The notes below the pieces were generated by a model. It made no database searches, had not been told where the DNA came from, and was given only the letters and a program-made list of their open reading frames with translations. Of a stretch of 10,263 bases of DNA, positions 1-8,192 are shown one piece after another. The stretch is from an uncultured Prevotellaceae bacterium (GTDB lineage Bacteria; Bacteroidota; Bacteroidia; Bacteroidales; Bacteroidaceae): contig CATXZX010000025.1 in the NCBI GenBank assembly GCA_958404085.1, positions 1 through 10,263 on the forward strand, written 5' to 3'. The position numbers and the translations under genes are program-made. Positions within the stretch are counted from its first letter, which is position 1. Every line of letters begins with the position of its first letter.

Positions 1-2
1 CG

Positions 3-83
3 GGTGAGCCGGATATTTTGGTTGGCACCAGCCACGGAACTACGCCACTGCCCCACTTCATCAACACCGTCATAACCGGATGA
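3..83 (+). CDS. possible C-terminal end of a plus-strand gene (partial, unidentified)
   Basis: A reading frame enters from the left edge and stops at TGA (81-83), giving about 26 residues that begin GEPDILVGTSHGTTPLPHF. I do not recognise the family. The call rests on the open frame, ordinary protein-like composition, and position: the gene would converge on the minus-strand operon, with the operon terminator lying between them. The complementary minus frame over the same bases is also open, but it would have to cross that terminator and has no ATG start, so I prefer the plus strand. The fragment is too short for certainty. Confidence 0.35.
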   Translation, partial: GEPDILVGTSHGTTPLPHFINTVITG

Positions 84-88
84 CTTCG

Positions 89-124
89 AAATGAAAACGA
101 CGGTTGCAATTTTTGCAACCGTCG
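89..124 (-). terminator. rho-independent terminator of the glycine-cleavage operon
   Basis: There is a perfect 12-bp inverted repeat: 98-109 pairs with 113-124 around a 3-base loop. Read on the minus strand, the hairpin is followed directly by TTTTCATTTC (97 down to 88), a U-rich tract as expected for intrinsic termination. It begins 33 bases after the lpdA stop codon. The plus-strand side is followed by CGTTAAGC, without a T run, so it should act mainly on the minus-strand operon rather than in both directions. Confidence 0.9.
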
Positions 125-157
125 CGTTAAGCAAGAATGGATATACTTAGCCAATCA

Positions 158-1540
158 TCAATTATGCGCCGTATTCATAATGACCTCACTCAATGTAGGA
201 TGAGCATGAATACAATCGCGAAGATCTTGAAGTTCTCCATCTTTAAACATCACGGTAGCCACTTCCTGTATCAGATCCGCCGCATGCGGGCCAAACAGAT
301 GGCAACCGAGTATCTTTTCGTTGGCATCCGTCAGGATCTTCACCATGCCGTCGGCCTCGTTCATGGCCAAGGCCTTTCCATTGGAACGGAAGAATCCCTT
401 ATGAACGGTGAAACCGATGCCTTCTGCCTTACATTGCTGTTCGGTTTTTCCAACCATAGCAGCTTCGGGGAAAGTAAAAACAGCAGCCGGGACAATGTCC
501 ATCTTCGTATGATTATCTTTCCCCAATATGCGATTGAGAACATACATACCTTGGAATGTAGCTGCATGGGCAAGCTGACATTTACCGTTAATATCGCCCA
601 CAGCATAGATACCGGATATATTTGTTTCGTAATGTTCATCCGTAACAACTCCTCTTCGATCGCAGACGATGCCGGCCTGTTCGAAATTCAACGAAGCGAT
701 ATTTGCTGCACGCCCTACTGCCATCAAGACTATGTCCGTCTGCACACTTTCGGTCTTCCCCTTGTACTCATACGACACGCTGTACTGACCGTTTTCCGTA
801 TGGATGGCTTGCACGGAGGCCTGATTGACAAAAGAAATTCCCTTGGATTTCAGTACTTGTTTCAAGCGTTTGGCTATGTCTGCATCGAAATTCGGGAGAA
901 TTTCCTTACAATATTCCAGCACTACGACCTGACTGCCGAACGCATTGAATATCGATGCAAATTCAAGTCCTATGACTCCGCCACCGACAATGCAAAGACG
1001 TTCGGGAACGGTATCGATATCCAACATCTCAGTAGACGTGTAAACGCCAGGAAGATGCGCACCTTCGATGGGCAAGAATTTGGTTACGGAACCTGTGGCA
1101 ATGATTACATTTTTCGCCGAATATTGCTTTTCCTCCATAGCGTTTCCTTCGACATCGCATGCATTAGGGACTGTCACGATGTGTGGCGTATCTCCAAACT
1201 CAGCTTTGCCGCAAACAAACGTTACAGACGGATGTTTCAACAGCGTTTTGATACCGGATGAAAGTGATTCGACAACTTGATTCTTACGTTCCAGAACTTT
1301 CTTGAAATCAAAATTGAACGACAAATCACGAATACCGTAAACCTCGGCTTCCTTCAGGTCGTTCAGCAATGTAGCATTCCGACAGAAACACTTTGTCGGT
1401 ATACAACCCTCATTCAGGCAAGTTCCTCCTACTTTATTCGCTTCTATGATAACTGTCTCCAATCCGGCCTGTGCAGCCATAACGGCAGTTTCATATCCAC
1501 CCGGACCGGCTCCGATTATGATTAAATCTACTTGTTTCAT
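158..1540 (-). CDS. lpdA: dihydrolipoyl dehydrogenase (L protein of glycine cleavage system)
   Basis: This 460-residue cytoplasmic FAD flavoprotein oxidises the dihydrolipoyl arm of GcvH and reduces NAD+. Visible signatures are the N-terminal FAD-binding GAGPGG (10-15), the redox disulfide CLNEGCIP with Cys41 and Cys46, the NAD-binding GGGVIG (186-191), the second FAD contact IYAVGDI (311-317), and the C-terminal dimerisation domain with HAHPTLSE, whose His447 and Glu452 match the catalytic dyad. Length is normal for the family. It is the last gene of the operon, 10 bases after the gcvPB stop, and is followed by a strong terminator. No clear Shine-Dalgarno site precedes the ATG, as is usual in Bacteroidetes. 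Because L protein is shared by 2-oxoacid dehydrogenases, it could also serve those, but its position ties it to glycine cleavage. Confidence 0.97.
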   Translation of the reverse strand: MKQVDLIIIGAGPGGYETAVMAAQAGLETVIIEANKVGGTCLNEGCIPTKCFCRNATLLNDLKEAEVYGIRDLSFNFDFKKVLERKNQVVESLSSGIKTLLKHPSVTFVCGKAEFGDTPHIVTVPNACDVEGNAMEEKQYSAKNVIIATGSVTKFLPIEGAHLPGVYTSTEMLDIDTVPERLCIVGGGVIGLEFASIFNAFGSQVVVLEYCKEILPNFDADIAKRLKQVLKSKGISFVNQASVQAIHTENGQYSVSYEYKGKTESVQTDIVLMAVGRAANIASLNFEQAGIVCDRRGVVTDEHYETNISGIYAVGDINGKCQLAHAATFQGMYVLNRILGKDNHTKMDIVPAAVFTFPEAAMVGKTEQQCKAEGIGFTVHKGFFRSNGKALAMNEADGMVKILTDANEKILGCHLFGPHAADLIQEVATVMFKDGELQDLRDCIHAHPTLSEVIMNTAHN

Positions 1541-1550
1541 AATGGGAACG

Positions 1551-3017
1551 TTATGAAATGTATGCTTTGTACGTAAGTTTGGGTTCCTTAACTGCTTTTA
1601 CATCATCTAACCGTCCGACCGGAGTCGTATGAGGTGCTGACTTCACCAATTCAGGATTACTGATTGCTTCTTCAGCCACCTGCTTCATAACTTCAATGAA
1701 TGTATCGAGCGTCTCCTTGCTTTCTGTCTCTGTCGGTTCAATCATAAGTGCCTCATGGAATAAAAGCGGGAAGTAAATCGTAGGAGCATGGAAACCGTAA
1801 TCCAGCAAGCGTTTCGCCACATCCAGCGTTGTTACACCAGTCGATTTGTCTTTCAGGCCATCGAAAACAAATTCGTGTTTACATACGCCCGAAATGGGTA
1901 ACTCATAGTGTGTCTTAAGAGATTCTTTGATATAATTGGCATTGAGGACCGACAATGGGCCTACTTTGCTGATTTGGTCTTTTCCCATGGTTAGCAAATA
2001 GGCATATGCACGCAAAATAACGCTATAATTACCCAAAAAACCGGATATGGAACCTAATGCCTCTTCATTGATCTCTATATCGAACGTTCCATCTTCTTTT
2101 TTCACGACATGCGGATTGGGCAGATATGGTTCGAGGCCGGCGCGCACGCCGACAGGACCCGCACCGGGACCACCTCCGCCATGAGGCGTTGAAAACGTTT
2201 TATGTAGATTTATATGCATTACATCGAATCCCATATCGCCAGGTCGACATACGCCGAGCATTGGATTGAAATTTGCACCATCGTAATACATCAAACCGCC
2301 ACAGTCATGAATCAATTGAGCAATCTCTGGAATTTTTGTTTCGAAAATACCCAATGTATTGGGATTAGTCATCATCATTCCTGCAATGTCATCGCCTAAC
2401 AACGGTTTAAGGTCTTCAACATCCACAGTTCCTTCAGGAGTACTCTTTACCTCAACGATCTTCAGACCGCATACTGCGGCCGAAGCCGGATTCGTTCCAT
2501 GTGCGGAATCCGGAACAATGATTTTGGTTCGCTTTGTATCGCCGCGTTTCATGTGATAGGTACGGATAACCATCAGTCCTGTCAATTCTCCATGAGCACC
2601 GGCAAATGGATTAAGCGTAAATTCGCTCAAACCTGAAAGTTCCGACAATGTCTGTTGCACATTGTAATAGACTTCAAGCGCTCCTTGTACGGTTTCTGCC
2701 GGCTGAAGCGGATGCAGCGAACCGAAGGATGGTAAATTACAGATTTCTTCGTTGATTTTAGGATTATACTTCATCGTACAACTTCCTAACGGATAGAATC
2801 CTGTATCTACACCAAAATTATTATTACTCATATTCGTATAATGACGTACGACGGTGAGTTCATCGACTTCCGGAAGTATTGTTTCACTCTTCCTAAGTAA
2901 ATTATCAGGAAGAGAACTCAACTGATATTGTGTAAGCTCATTATTGGGCAACGAAAAACCGACCCGGCCTTTTTTTGACAATTCAAAAATCAGTTTTCCA
3001 TAATATACATTATTCAT
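1551..3017 (-). CDS. gcvPB: glycine dehydrogenase (decarboxylating) subunit 2, P protein beta subunit
   Basis: This 488-residue catalytic subunit of the two-subunit P protein uses pyridoxal phosphate (PLP) to decarboxylate glycine and load the aminomethyl group on lipoyl-GcvH. The PLP-binding lysine is Lys273 in HINLHKTFSTPHGGGGPG (268-285), an almost invariant glycine-rich signature. Other family hallmarks are FYPLGSCTMKYNPK (74-87), PFAGAHGE (137-144), SAHGTNPAS (171-179), MTNPNTLG (216-223) and YYDGAN (244-249). Length fits the split form; single-chain P proteins are about 950 residues and fuse this part behind a GcvPA part. The start codon lies 4 bases beyond the gcvPA stop, which suggests translational coupling. 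The protein should act as a heterotetramer with GcvPA in the cytoplasm. Confidence 0.97.
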   Translation of the reverse strand: MNNVYYGKLIFELSKKGRVGFSLPNNELTQYQLSSLPDNLLRKSETILPEVDELTVVRHYTNMSNNNFGVDTGFYPLGSCTMKYNPKINEEICNLPSFGSLHPLQPAETVQGALEVYYNVQQTLSELSGLSEFTLNPFAGAHGELTGLMVIRTYHMKRGDTKRTKIIVPDSAHGTNPASAAVCGLKIVEVKSTPEGTVDVEDLKPLLGDDIAGMMMTNPNTLGIFETKIPEIAQLIHDCGGLMYYDGANFNPMLGVCRPGDMGFDVMHINLHKTFSTPHGGGGPGAGPVGVRAGLEPYLPNPHVVKKEDGTFDIEINEEALGSISGFLGNYSVILRAYAYLLTMGKDQISKVGPLSVLNANYIKESLKTHYELPISGVCKHEFVFDGLKDKSTGVTTLDVAKRLLDYGFHAPTIYFPLLFHEALMIEPTETESKETLDTFIEVMKQVAEEAISNPELVKSAPHTTPVGRLDDVKAVKEPKLTYKAYIS

Positions 3018-3021
3018 AATC

Positions 3022-4359
3022 TTACAATTCTTTTACTGTTTCTATGAATTTGTCAATTTCATTTTTGGTCCGTTTCTCTGTTACGGCAAACAGGACACAA
3101 TTTTCCATTCCCGGCTTATGACTGACTTGTACACCACCAAGAATACCTTTCTCTTGCAAACGTTTGTTCAACTCTTTGAGATCGCATTTGGCACGTAAGC
3201 AGAATTCATACAAGAAGGGTTTATCGAAAACTTGCTCAAACTTACTTGTCTTTATCAGTTCGTCACACATGTAGTGCGCATTACTGTATGACAACTCATT
3301 TACCTGCCGCAATCCCTCTTTTCCCATCAATGAAAGATAGATAGAGACAAAAAGTGTCATGACACCCTGATTGGAACAAATATTTGATGTTGCTTTTTCA
3401 CGGCGAATATGCTGTTCACGTGCTTGCATCGTCAGTACGAAAGCACGTTTTCCATTACTATCCGTCGTACCTCCTACTATTCTTCCCGGAATCTTACGAA
3501 TCAAGGAATTGGTAGCACACAAATAACCGACATACGGACCACCAAATGACAATGGAATGCCTAACGATTGTCCGTCTCCGACAGCTATATCCGCTCCCCA
3601 CTCACCGGGAGATTTCAATACGGCCAAACTACTTGCATTGCAATTCATGATAAATAAGGATTTGCTATCATGGCAAGCGTTGGCAAATCCGTCATAGTCT
3701 TCTACGATTCCGTAATAATTGGGCTGAGCCACAATCACACCGGCCACATCGCCATTAGACAATTTGTCTTCAAGGTCTTTCTTATCCGTAACACCCTGCT
3801 TTTCAGCAATACCTACAATCTCCACGCCGTGAAACTTTGCATAAGTTTCCACAACGCTACGTATGGTGGGATTTACGGTCTCAGAAATAAGAACTTTATT
3901 GCGTTTTTTAGCTGATGCAACAGCTATCATCATCGCCTCTGCCGTAGCCGTATGACCATCATACATGCTCGCATTCGAAATATCCAACCCTGTCAGGTCA
4001 GCCATCATGGTTTGATATTCGAATATATATTGCAACGTTCCTTGAGATATCTCGGCCTGATACGGTGTATATGATGTCTGAAATTCAGAACGATTAATTA
4101 TATAATTAATTACAGACGGAGTATAATGATCATATGCTCCCGCACCTGAAAAACAGATTAAAGGTTGGTTCTTTTTTCCAAGTTCACTAAAAAAATTTCT
4201 AACTTCAACCTCCGACATAGAATCCGGAAGGTTGAAGTTTTTCTTTAATTTCAATTTATCAGGCACCTCACTATACAAATCATCCATGGATTGGAGACCT
4301 GCAGTCTTGAGCATTTCCTGAATATCCGCATCTGTTTGCGGAAAATATTTATAGGCCAT
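3022..4359 (-). CDS. gcvPA: glycine dehydrogenase (decarboxylating) subunit 1, P protein alpha subunit
   Basis: This 445-residue N-terminal half-equivalent of P protein pairs with GcvPB. It has the aminotransferase fold but no PLP lysine in the position used by GcvPB, as is known for this subunit, and it completes the active site. Family signatures are FPQTDADIQEML (6-17), SGAGAYDHYTPSVI (71-84), YTPYQAEISQGTLQ (97-110), YDGHTATAEA (133-142), GDGQSLGIPLSFGGP (261-275) and a conserved block around QAREQHIRREKATSNICSNQ (312-331). Length is typical of split subunits. It lies between gcvH (15-base gap) and gcvPB (4-base gap). No frameshift or truncation is visible. Confidence 0.97.
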   Translation of the reverse strand: MAYKYFPQTDADIQEMLKTAGLQSMDDLYSEVPDKLKLKKNFNLPDSMSEVEVRNFFSELGKKNQPLICFSGAGAYDHYTPSVINYIINRSEFQTSYTPYQAEISQGTLQYIFEYQTMMADLTGLDISNASMYDGHTATAEAMMIAVASAKKRNKVLISETVNPTIRSVVETYAKFHGVEIVGIAEKQGVTDKKDLEDKLSNGDVAGVIVAQPNYYGIVEDYDGFANACHDSKSLFIMNCNASSLAVLKSPGEWGADIAVGDGQSLGIPLSFGGPYVGYLCATNSLIRKIPGRIVGGTTDSNGKRAFVLTMQAREQHIRREKATSNICSNQGVMTLFVSIYLSLMGKEGLRQVNELSYSNAHYMCDELIKTSKFEQVFDKPFLYEFCLRAKCDLKELNKRLQEKGILGGVQVSHKPGMENCVLFAVTEKRTKNEIDKFIETVKEL

Positions 4360-4374
4360 CTTTATTTGCTCGTA

Positions 4375-4752
4375 TTAGTGACAAGTATCTGCGTACGCAG
4401 CTGCATCCATTAAACTGTCAAGTTCTGACGGATCGGACATTTTTACTTTGATAATCCAATTCTCGAATGCATCTTGGTTAACCAGTTCCGGAGTATCTTC
4501 CAGATTCTCATTAATCTCGACAACACTTCCGCTTACCGGAGATATCAGGTCGCTGGCAGCCTTAACGCTTTCAACAGCTCCGAATTCCTCACCGGCAACC
4601 ACTTCATCGTCCACTTCGGGCATATCCACATACACAACTTGTCCCAGTTGTGCCTGTGCATAATCGGTTATACCAATATAGGCAAAATCACCTTCTACTC
4701 TTGCATATTCGTGGGATGCTGCATAATACAGTCCCTCTATTACATTAGCCAT
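4375..4752 (-). CDS. gcvH: glycine cleavage system H protein
   Basis: This 125-residue lipoyl carrier protein shuttles the aminomethyl intermediate between P, T and L proteins. The lipoylation site is Lys64 in FGAVESVKAASDL (58-70), and the rest is the usual small beta-sandwich with the conserved VYVDMPEV (40-47) and PVSGSVVEIN (72-81) segments. The C terminus is slightly extended with a DAAAYADTCH tail. The gap to the upstream gcvT is 43 bases, the widest in the operon; it is very A+T-rich and shows neither a hairpin nor a TAnnTTTG promoter, so I read it as an A-rich translation leader. The upstream lplA product is the obvious candidate for modifying Lys64. Confidence 0.97.
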   Translation of the reverse strand: MANVIEGLYYAASHEYARVEGDFAYIGITDYAQAQLGQVVYVDMPEVDDEVVAGEEFGAVESVKAASDLISPVSGSVVEINENLEDTPELVNQDAFENWIIKVKMSDPSELDSLMDAAAYADTCH

Positions 4753-4795
4753 AATTCTTTTGTTTTAGATTGTTTTTATTTTTATATTCAGATAA

Positions 4796-5890
4796 TTACT
4801 TCTTATAATTCTTATCGTAGAAACGTTTTTTCGTCACGACGCCCTCATGTAATTTCTTGTGAATCCGGACCTGAACAGGTGTACCAATTTTCATGTACGC
4901 CGAATCTATCAGTGCCATACACACGCTTTTTCCGGTTGAAATCGAAGAATATCCGGTCGTCACACATCCTATGACTTTTCCGTCTACTTCCACATCATAA
5001 CCATGACGGGGTATGGCACGACTTGCAAGTTCAATGCCGACAATTTTACGGGAAACGCCCTCGGTTTTTTGTTTGACCATCACGTCACGACCTATAAAGT
5101 CTTCTTTATCCGTTTTCACGAAAATACCCAAACCCGCCTCGATTGGACTTATCTCGGCACTGAGTTCATCGCCATAAAGCGGAAGTCCGACTTCAAAACG
5201 CAAGGTATCACGGCATCCGAGTCCACAAGGTTTCACTTTTCCGCTACCTATTAATTTGTCCCATACAAGATTGGTAAAAGCATGACTGCCATACAACTCA
5301 AATCCGTCTTCTCCGGTATATCCCGTACGACTGATTAAAATAGTTTCGCCTTCATATTCGATTTCTTTAAACGTATAGAACACCAGCTCCTGGCAGGGTA
5401 TGCCTAAGACTTCTTCTATAATACGTTCCGACTGCGGACCTTGCACAGCCACTTCGCCGTAATAATCGCTCTGGTTTTCAAGTGTTACATCAAATCCGTC
5501 AGTATTACTTTTCATCCATTCATAATCCTTGTCGATATTGGCGGCATTGATAACTAAAAAGAACTGATTCTCCCCTTTTTTATATACAAGCAAATCATCT
5601 ACTACGCCTCCCGTCGGATACAGCATCATGCCATAATATATCTTTCCAACCGGAGCATCCGTCAAGTCATTGGTAAATATATGCTGGACATATTTTTCCG
5701 CATCATTTCCTGTTACCATAACCTCGCCCATGTGCGATACATCAAATATTCCGCAAGCGTGGCGCACTGCGTTATGCTCATCCGTAATGTTCGTATACTG
5801 GATGGGCATATCAAATCCTCCGAACGGGCTCATAAGAGCATTCAGTCCTACATGTTTGTCGTATAGACAAGTCCTTTTATTTTCAGCCAT
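4796..5890 (-). CDS. gcvT: aminomethyltransferase (T protein of glycine cleavage system)
   Basis: This 364-residue cytoplasmic enzyme takes the aminomethyl group from lipoyl-GcvH, forms 5,10-methylenetetrahydrofolate and releases ammonia. It begins with the usual LYDKHVGLNALMSPFGGFDM region (9-28), followed by GIFDVSHMGEV (47-57). GGVVDDLLVYK (94-104) carries the acidic pair where the family has its catalytic aspartate. VINAANIDKD (113-122) and RTGYTGEDGFE (188-198) are folate-pocket motifs. The C-terminal GCVT_C barrel runs from about residue 275 to the end, including PRHGYDVEVDGK. Length is normal. It starts 8 bases after the lplA stop and is second in the operon. Confidence 0.97.
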   Translation of the reverse strand: MAENKRTCLYDKHVGLNALMSPFGGFDMPIQYTNITDEHNAVRHACGIFDVSHMGEVMVTGNDAEKYVQHIFTNDLTDAPVGKIYYGMMLYPTGGVVDDLLVYKKGENQFFLVINAANIDKDYEWMKSNTDGFDVTLENQSDYYGEVAVQGPQSERIIEEVLGIPCQELVFYTFKEIEYEGETILISRTGYTGEDGFELYGSHAFTNLVWDKLIGSGKVKPCGLGCRDTLRFEVGLPLYGDELSAEISPIEAGLGIFVKTDKEDFIGRDVMVKQKTEGVSRKIVGIELASRAIPRHGYDVEVDGKVIGCVTTGYSSISTGKSVCMALIDSAYMKIGTPVQVRIHKKLHEGVVTKKRFYDKNYKK

Positions 5891-5898
5891 ATTTTCTT

Positions 5899-6870
5899 TT
5901 ATATAATAAGTTCCAAAAATTGTTCTGATGACAAATTATGAATATAGTCTTCCACACGAATATTTTTTAGGATTGCGGCGATAGCGTCAGGCGTATATGC
6001 CACATTACATAATCGCGGAAGTAAATCTCGATCCAAATCACCGACCGGGAAATAGTCTCCTACGAGGTTGATCGACTTTATTATTCCATTCTTCAGTTGA
6101 ATACGGATTTCAATTTCACCACATCCCTCTACCCTCTTTCGGCGGTTTATTGTATAACGGGGATTATGCGAATAGATAAAATCCGGTGAAAGATATTCCT
6201 TTTCAATCTCTCGGATATGCCGGACATCCTGTTCACTCAAAATCAGTTCGCTATCGCACAACGTATTCCGTATATACTGTTTGAACGATGCCAAATCCAG
6301 ATTTATATAATCTTTCAACAAAGTAATGTGCTGACGTACACTCTGAACACCTTTCGAAATAAGTTTCTCATCACTGGGTGTAATGCTACGTACCATGTTC
6401 TCCATATCCGTATCATACAACATCGTCCCATGCACGATGTTCCGCCCCGGAATATGATAGAAAGCATTACCACTCACTTTTTTATCACCAATCAGGATGT
6501 CGTTTCGGCCAGATGTCCGCGCATCGACCCCCAAACTGCGAAGAGCCTGTGTCGTAATGCGGATATATTTATCGAATGTAAAAGGTATGTTTTGTCCGCT
6601 ATTAATATAACTGAACATAACGTTGTTCTGATCGGCATAGACGCATCCTCCTCCGCTCTTCCGCCGATATATCTCTATACCTTTCTCTTTACAGTACGCA
6701 ACGTTAACCTCATTTTCAATCAACTGATTTCTACCGAATATCACACTCGGATTGACCTGCCACATAAAAAAGCATTCATCCTCAGCAATGTAGCGAGCAA
6801 CATATTCTTCTTCTGCAAGATAAAACGATAGTCGTTGCGTATCTCGAAAAGGTAATTCGATATATTTCAT
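5899..6870 (-). CDS. lplA: lipoate-protein ligase A
   Basis: This 323-residue cytoplasmic enzyme activates lipoate with ATP and attaches it to a lysine of lipoyl-domain proteins, here most likely GcvH. It has the catalytic-domain signature RRKSGGGCVYAD (69-80), the lysine motif IGDKKVSGNAFY (127-138) and HGTMLYDTDM (147-156), followed by a C-terminal accessory domain from about residue 225 (EYLSPDFIY onward). The ATG at 6870 (MKYIELP) is chosen because the frame open to 6912 begins with TTG inside the promoter, while an ATG at 6897 would leave a very short leader and add nine residues with no family resemblance. The common signature has His before the Asp (VYHD or VFHD); here it is Ala79. It is the first gene of the operon, 8 bases before gcvT. 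Confidence 0.92.
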   Translation of the reverse strand: MKYIELPFRDTQRLSFYLAEEEYVARYIAEDECFFMWQVNPSVIFGRNQLIENEVNVAYCKEKGIEIYRRKSGGGCVYADQNNVMFSYINSGQNIPFTFDKYIRITTQALRSLGVDARTSGRNDILIGDKKVSGNAFYHIPGRNIVHGTMLYDTDMENMVRSITPSDEKLISKGVQSVRQHITLLKDYINLDLASFKQYIRNTLCDSELILSEQDVRHIREIEKEYLSPDFIYSHNPRYTINRRKRVEGCGEIEIRIQLKNGIIKSINLVGDYFPVGDLDRDLLPRLCNVAYTPDAIAAILKNIRVEDYIHNLSSEQFLELII

Positions 6871-6909
6871 CCTATCTTCATTACATGTGACAAACATTAA
6901 TTTTGTGCC

Positions 6910-6941
6910 CAAAAATAAGCATACATTTTGGATTGAACAAA
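6910..6941 (-). promoter_or_regulatory. Bacteroidetes-type promoter of the lplA-gcv operon
   Basis: On the minus strand there is TTTG (6941-6938), a 20-base spacer, and TATTTTTG (6917-6910). This matches the known Bacteroidetes housekeeping consensus TTTG-N19-21-TAnnTTTG in both boxes and in spacing. Transcription should start a few bases after 6910, leaving a leader of about 35 bases before the lplA ATG at 6870. That is too short for a glycine riboswitch. The match is read directly; activity is inferred. Confidence 0.75.
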
Positions 6942-7008
6942 AATTTCATCTATTATTTTTATAGGGGTATCCCGTACTATTTACCTCCAAAAAACTGAAT
7001 TTTCCATT

Positions 7009-8103
7009 CTATGAGACAGGTTCAATTTTATACCCTAATTCTTTTGACAACGATACAATTTCCTTAAAGTTAATCGGACAACCATCTCCGACTTGTGTTG
7101 TCACATAGAACGTGATACCGTCACTGCTTACCAAAGGGCTGTCTTTATGCCATCTTTTAGTTTTACTTCTGTCAAATGAACGACCTTCTTTATTCTCTAC
7201 TTCTTCTTTTGATAACACATAGTTAGGTATTCGCCTATTGAATATCGAAATAATGTCGAAATATGTGGAAGGATGTTCTTTCATATACGATTTGACCAAT
7301 TCTAAAGCAGCTCCATTTTTGTAATAAGCACCTCTTCCATTAACCGTGTATTTCTGTCTTCTCTTTGAAACATCATATTCGTTCTTATTAGTTATAAGTG
7401 TATCATTTTCACTTTCTTCAAGCGATGTACATTGAACAGCTCGACTCTTTCGTTTGACTATAATCTCTATATCATCCAAAAGGATATCCACATTCGCTTC
7501 TGAGTAACCTTTTGAAACGAAATGCGATTTCAGCAAAGACTCACACAATTTCGCTCCATCATCAGAAATCAAATGCTGAATATCAAGTTCCATTTGTTGT
7601 TCCTTTTGAATTTCCTGGATTCTATTAGTGCAAAAGTCCGTCAGTCTATTCCTGTCAAAATCAACAAAGTTGAAAAGGTTGACAAAAGAAGAACCATATA
7701 GACATTCTTTTCTGTATTCCAACGTAAACATCAACAGCGGAAACTCTACATCCGTCGGCACATCATAATACAATTGTATCACTTCTCCTATATATAAGCC
7801 AAAATCCACTTTTTTTTGACGCATATAGGAAAATAACTGTTCTTTGTTCCTTTCAGTCTGAATATGATTAGGTTCTTTGGATTCTATGACGACCTGCGGT
7901 ATATCGTCCTTATATAAAACAAAATCCGGACGAATAGTGTTGGCAGCACCTATGGGAATACACTCTTCCGCAACAATACAATTTTGCCACCGTAGATAAT
8001 AACGGAATACAGAATAAATGCTGTTCTGAAAATCCCGTTCCGAACACTTTCTGACTTTACTGTTCAGAAAGTCTTGATAAATATCGTTCCAACTAAAGTC
8101 CAT
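7009..8103 (-). CDS. HsdR N-terminal (PD-(D/E)XK-like) domain protein, putative restriction/defence nuclease
   Basis: This 364-residue protein begins with a domain resembling the N terminus of type I restriction HsdR subunits (HSDR_N type). ERDFQNSIYSVFRYYL (22-37) is followed by IRPDFVLYKDD (57-67) and VVIESKEPN (71-79), giving a nuclease-like arrangement of Glu22, Asp60, Glu74 and Lys76, and then a Gln-Leu (89-90) helix. Residues about 165-250 are charged and mostly helical. The C-terminal part (about 250-364, starting YTVNGRGAYYKNGAAL) looks like a separate small domain, possibly winged-helix DNA binding, which I cannot name. There is no helicase motor, so it is not a full HsdR (about 1000 residues), and no hsdM or hsdS is adjacent. 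Composition is A+T-rich compared with the barrel gene to its right. The nuclease role is inferred, and its target is unknown. Confidence 0.75.
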   Translation of the reverse strand: MDFSWNDIYQDFLNSKVRKCSERDFQNSIYSVFRYYLRWQNCIVAEECIPIGAANTIRPDFVLYKDDIPQVVIESKEPNHIQTERNKEQLFSYMRQKKVDFGLYIGEVIQLYYDVPTDVEFPLLMFTLEYRKECLYGSSFVNLFNFVDFDRNRLTDFCTNRIQEIQKEQQMELDIQHLISDDGAKLCESLLKSHFVSKGYSEANVDILLDDIEIIVKRKSRAVQCTSLEESENDTLITNKNEYDVSKRRQKYTVNGRGAYYKNGAALELVKSYMKEHPSTYFDIISIFNRRIPNYVLSKEEVENKEGRSFDRSKTKRWHKDSPLVSSDGITFYVTTQVGDGCPINFKEIVSLSKELGYKIEPVS

Positions 8104-8192
8104 ATTATCTTCTTTGTATGATTTGTATTATAAAAATTCCGATTGATGTTTATTCTATCACCGAAAAAAATCAACGCAATCTATGAATTAGA

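Noticed and set aside
137..1261. Long plus-strand open frame (374 codons) opposite lpdA
   Set aside because: It is antisense to a fully supported lpdA with all catalytic motifs, and its translation shows no family signature and is rich in Cys, His and Phe, as in shadow frames.
6217..6831. Plus-strand open frame of 204 codons opposite lplA
   Set aside because: It lies wholly inside the conserved lplA gene on the other strand; no recognisable domain and no promoter.
6871..6909. Glycine riboswitch in front of the gcv operon
   Set aside because: The leader predicted from the promoter is only about 35 bases, too short for a glycine aptamer, and no such fold is visible.
6961..6980. Possible terminator between the nuclease gene and lplA
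   Set aside because: The best fold has only a 3-bp G-C stem plus a bulged 4-bp A/T stem, too weak to call a terminator; readthrough into the operon cannot be excluded.
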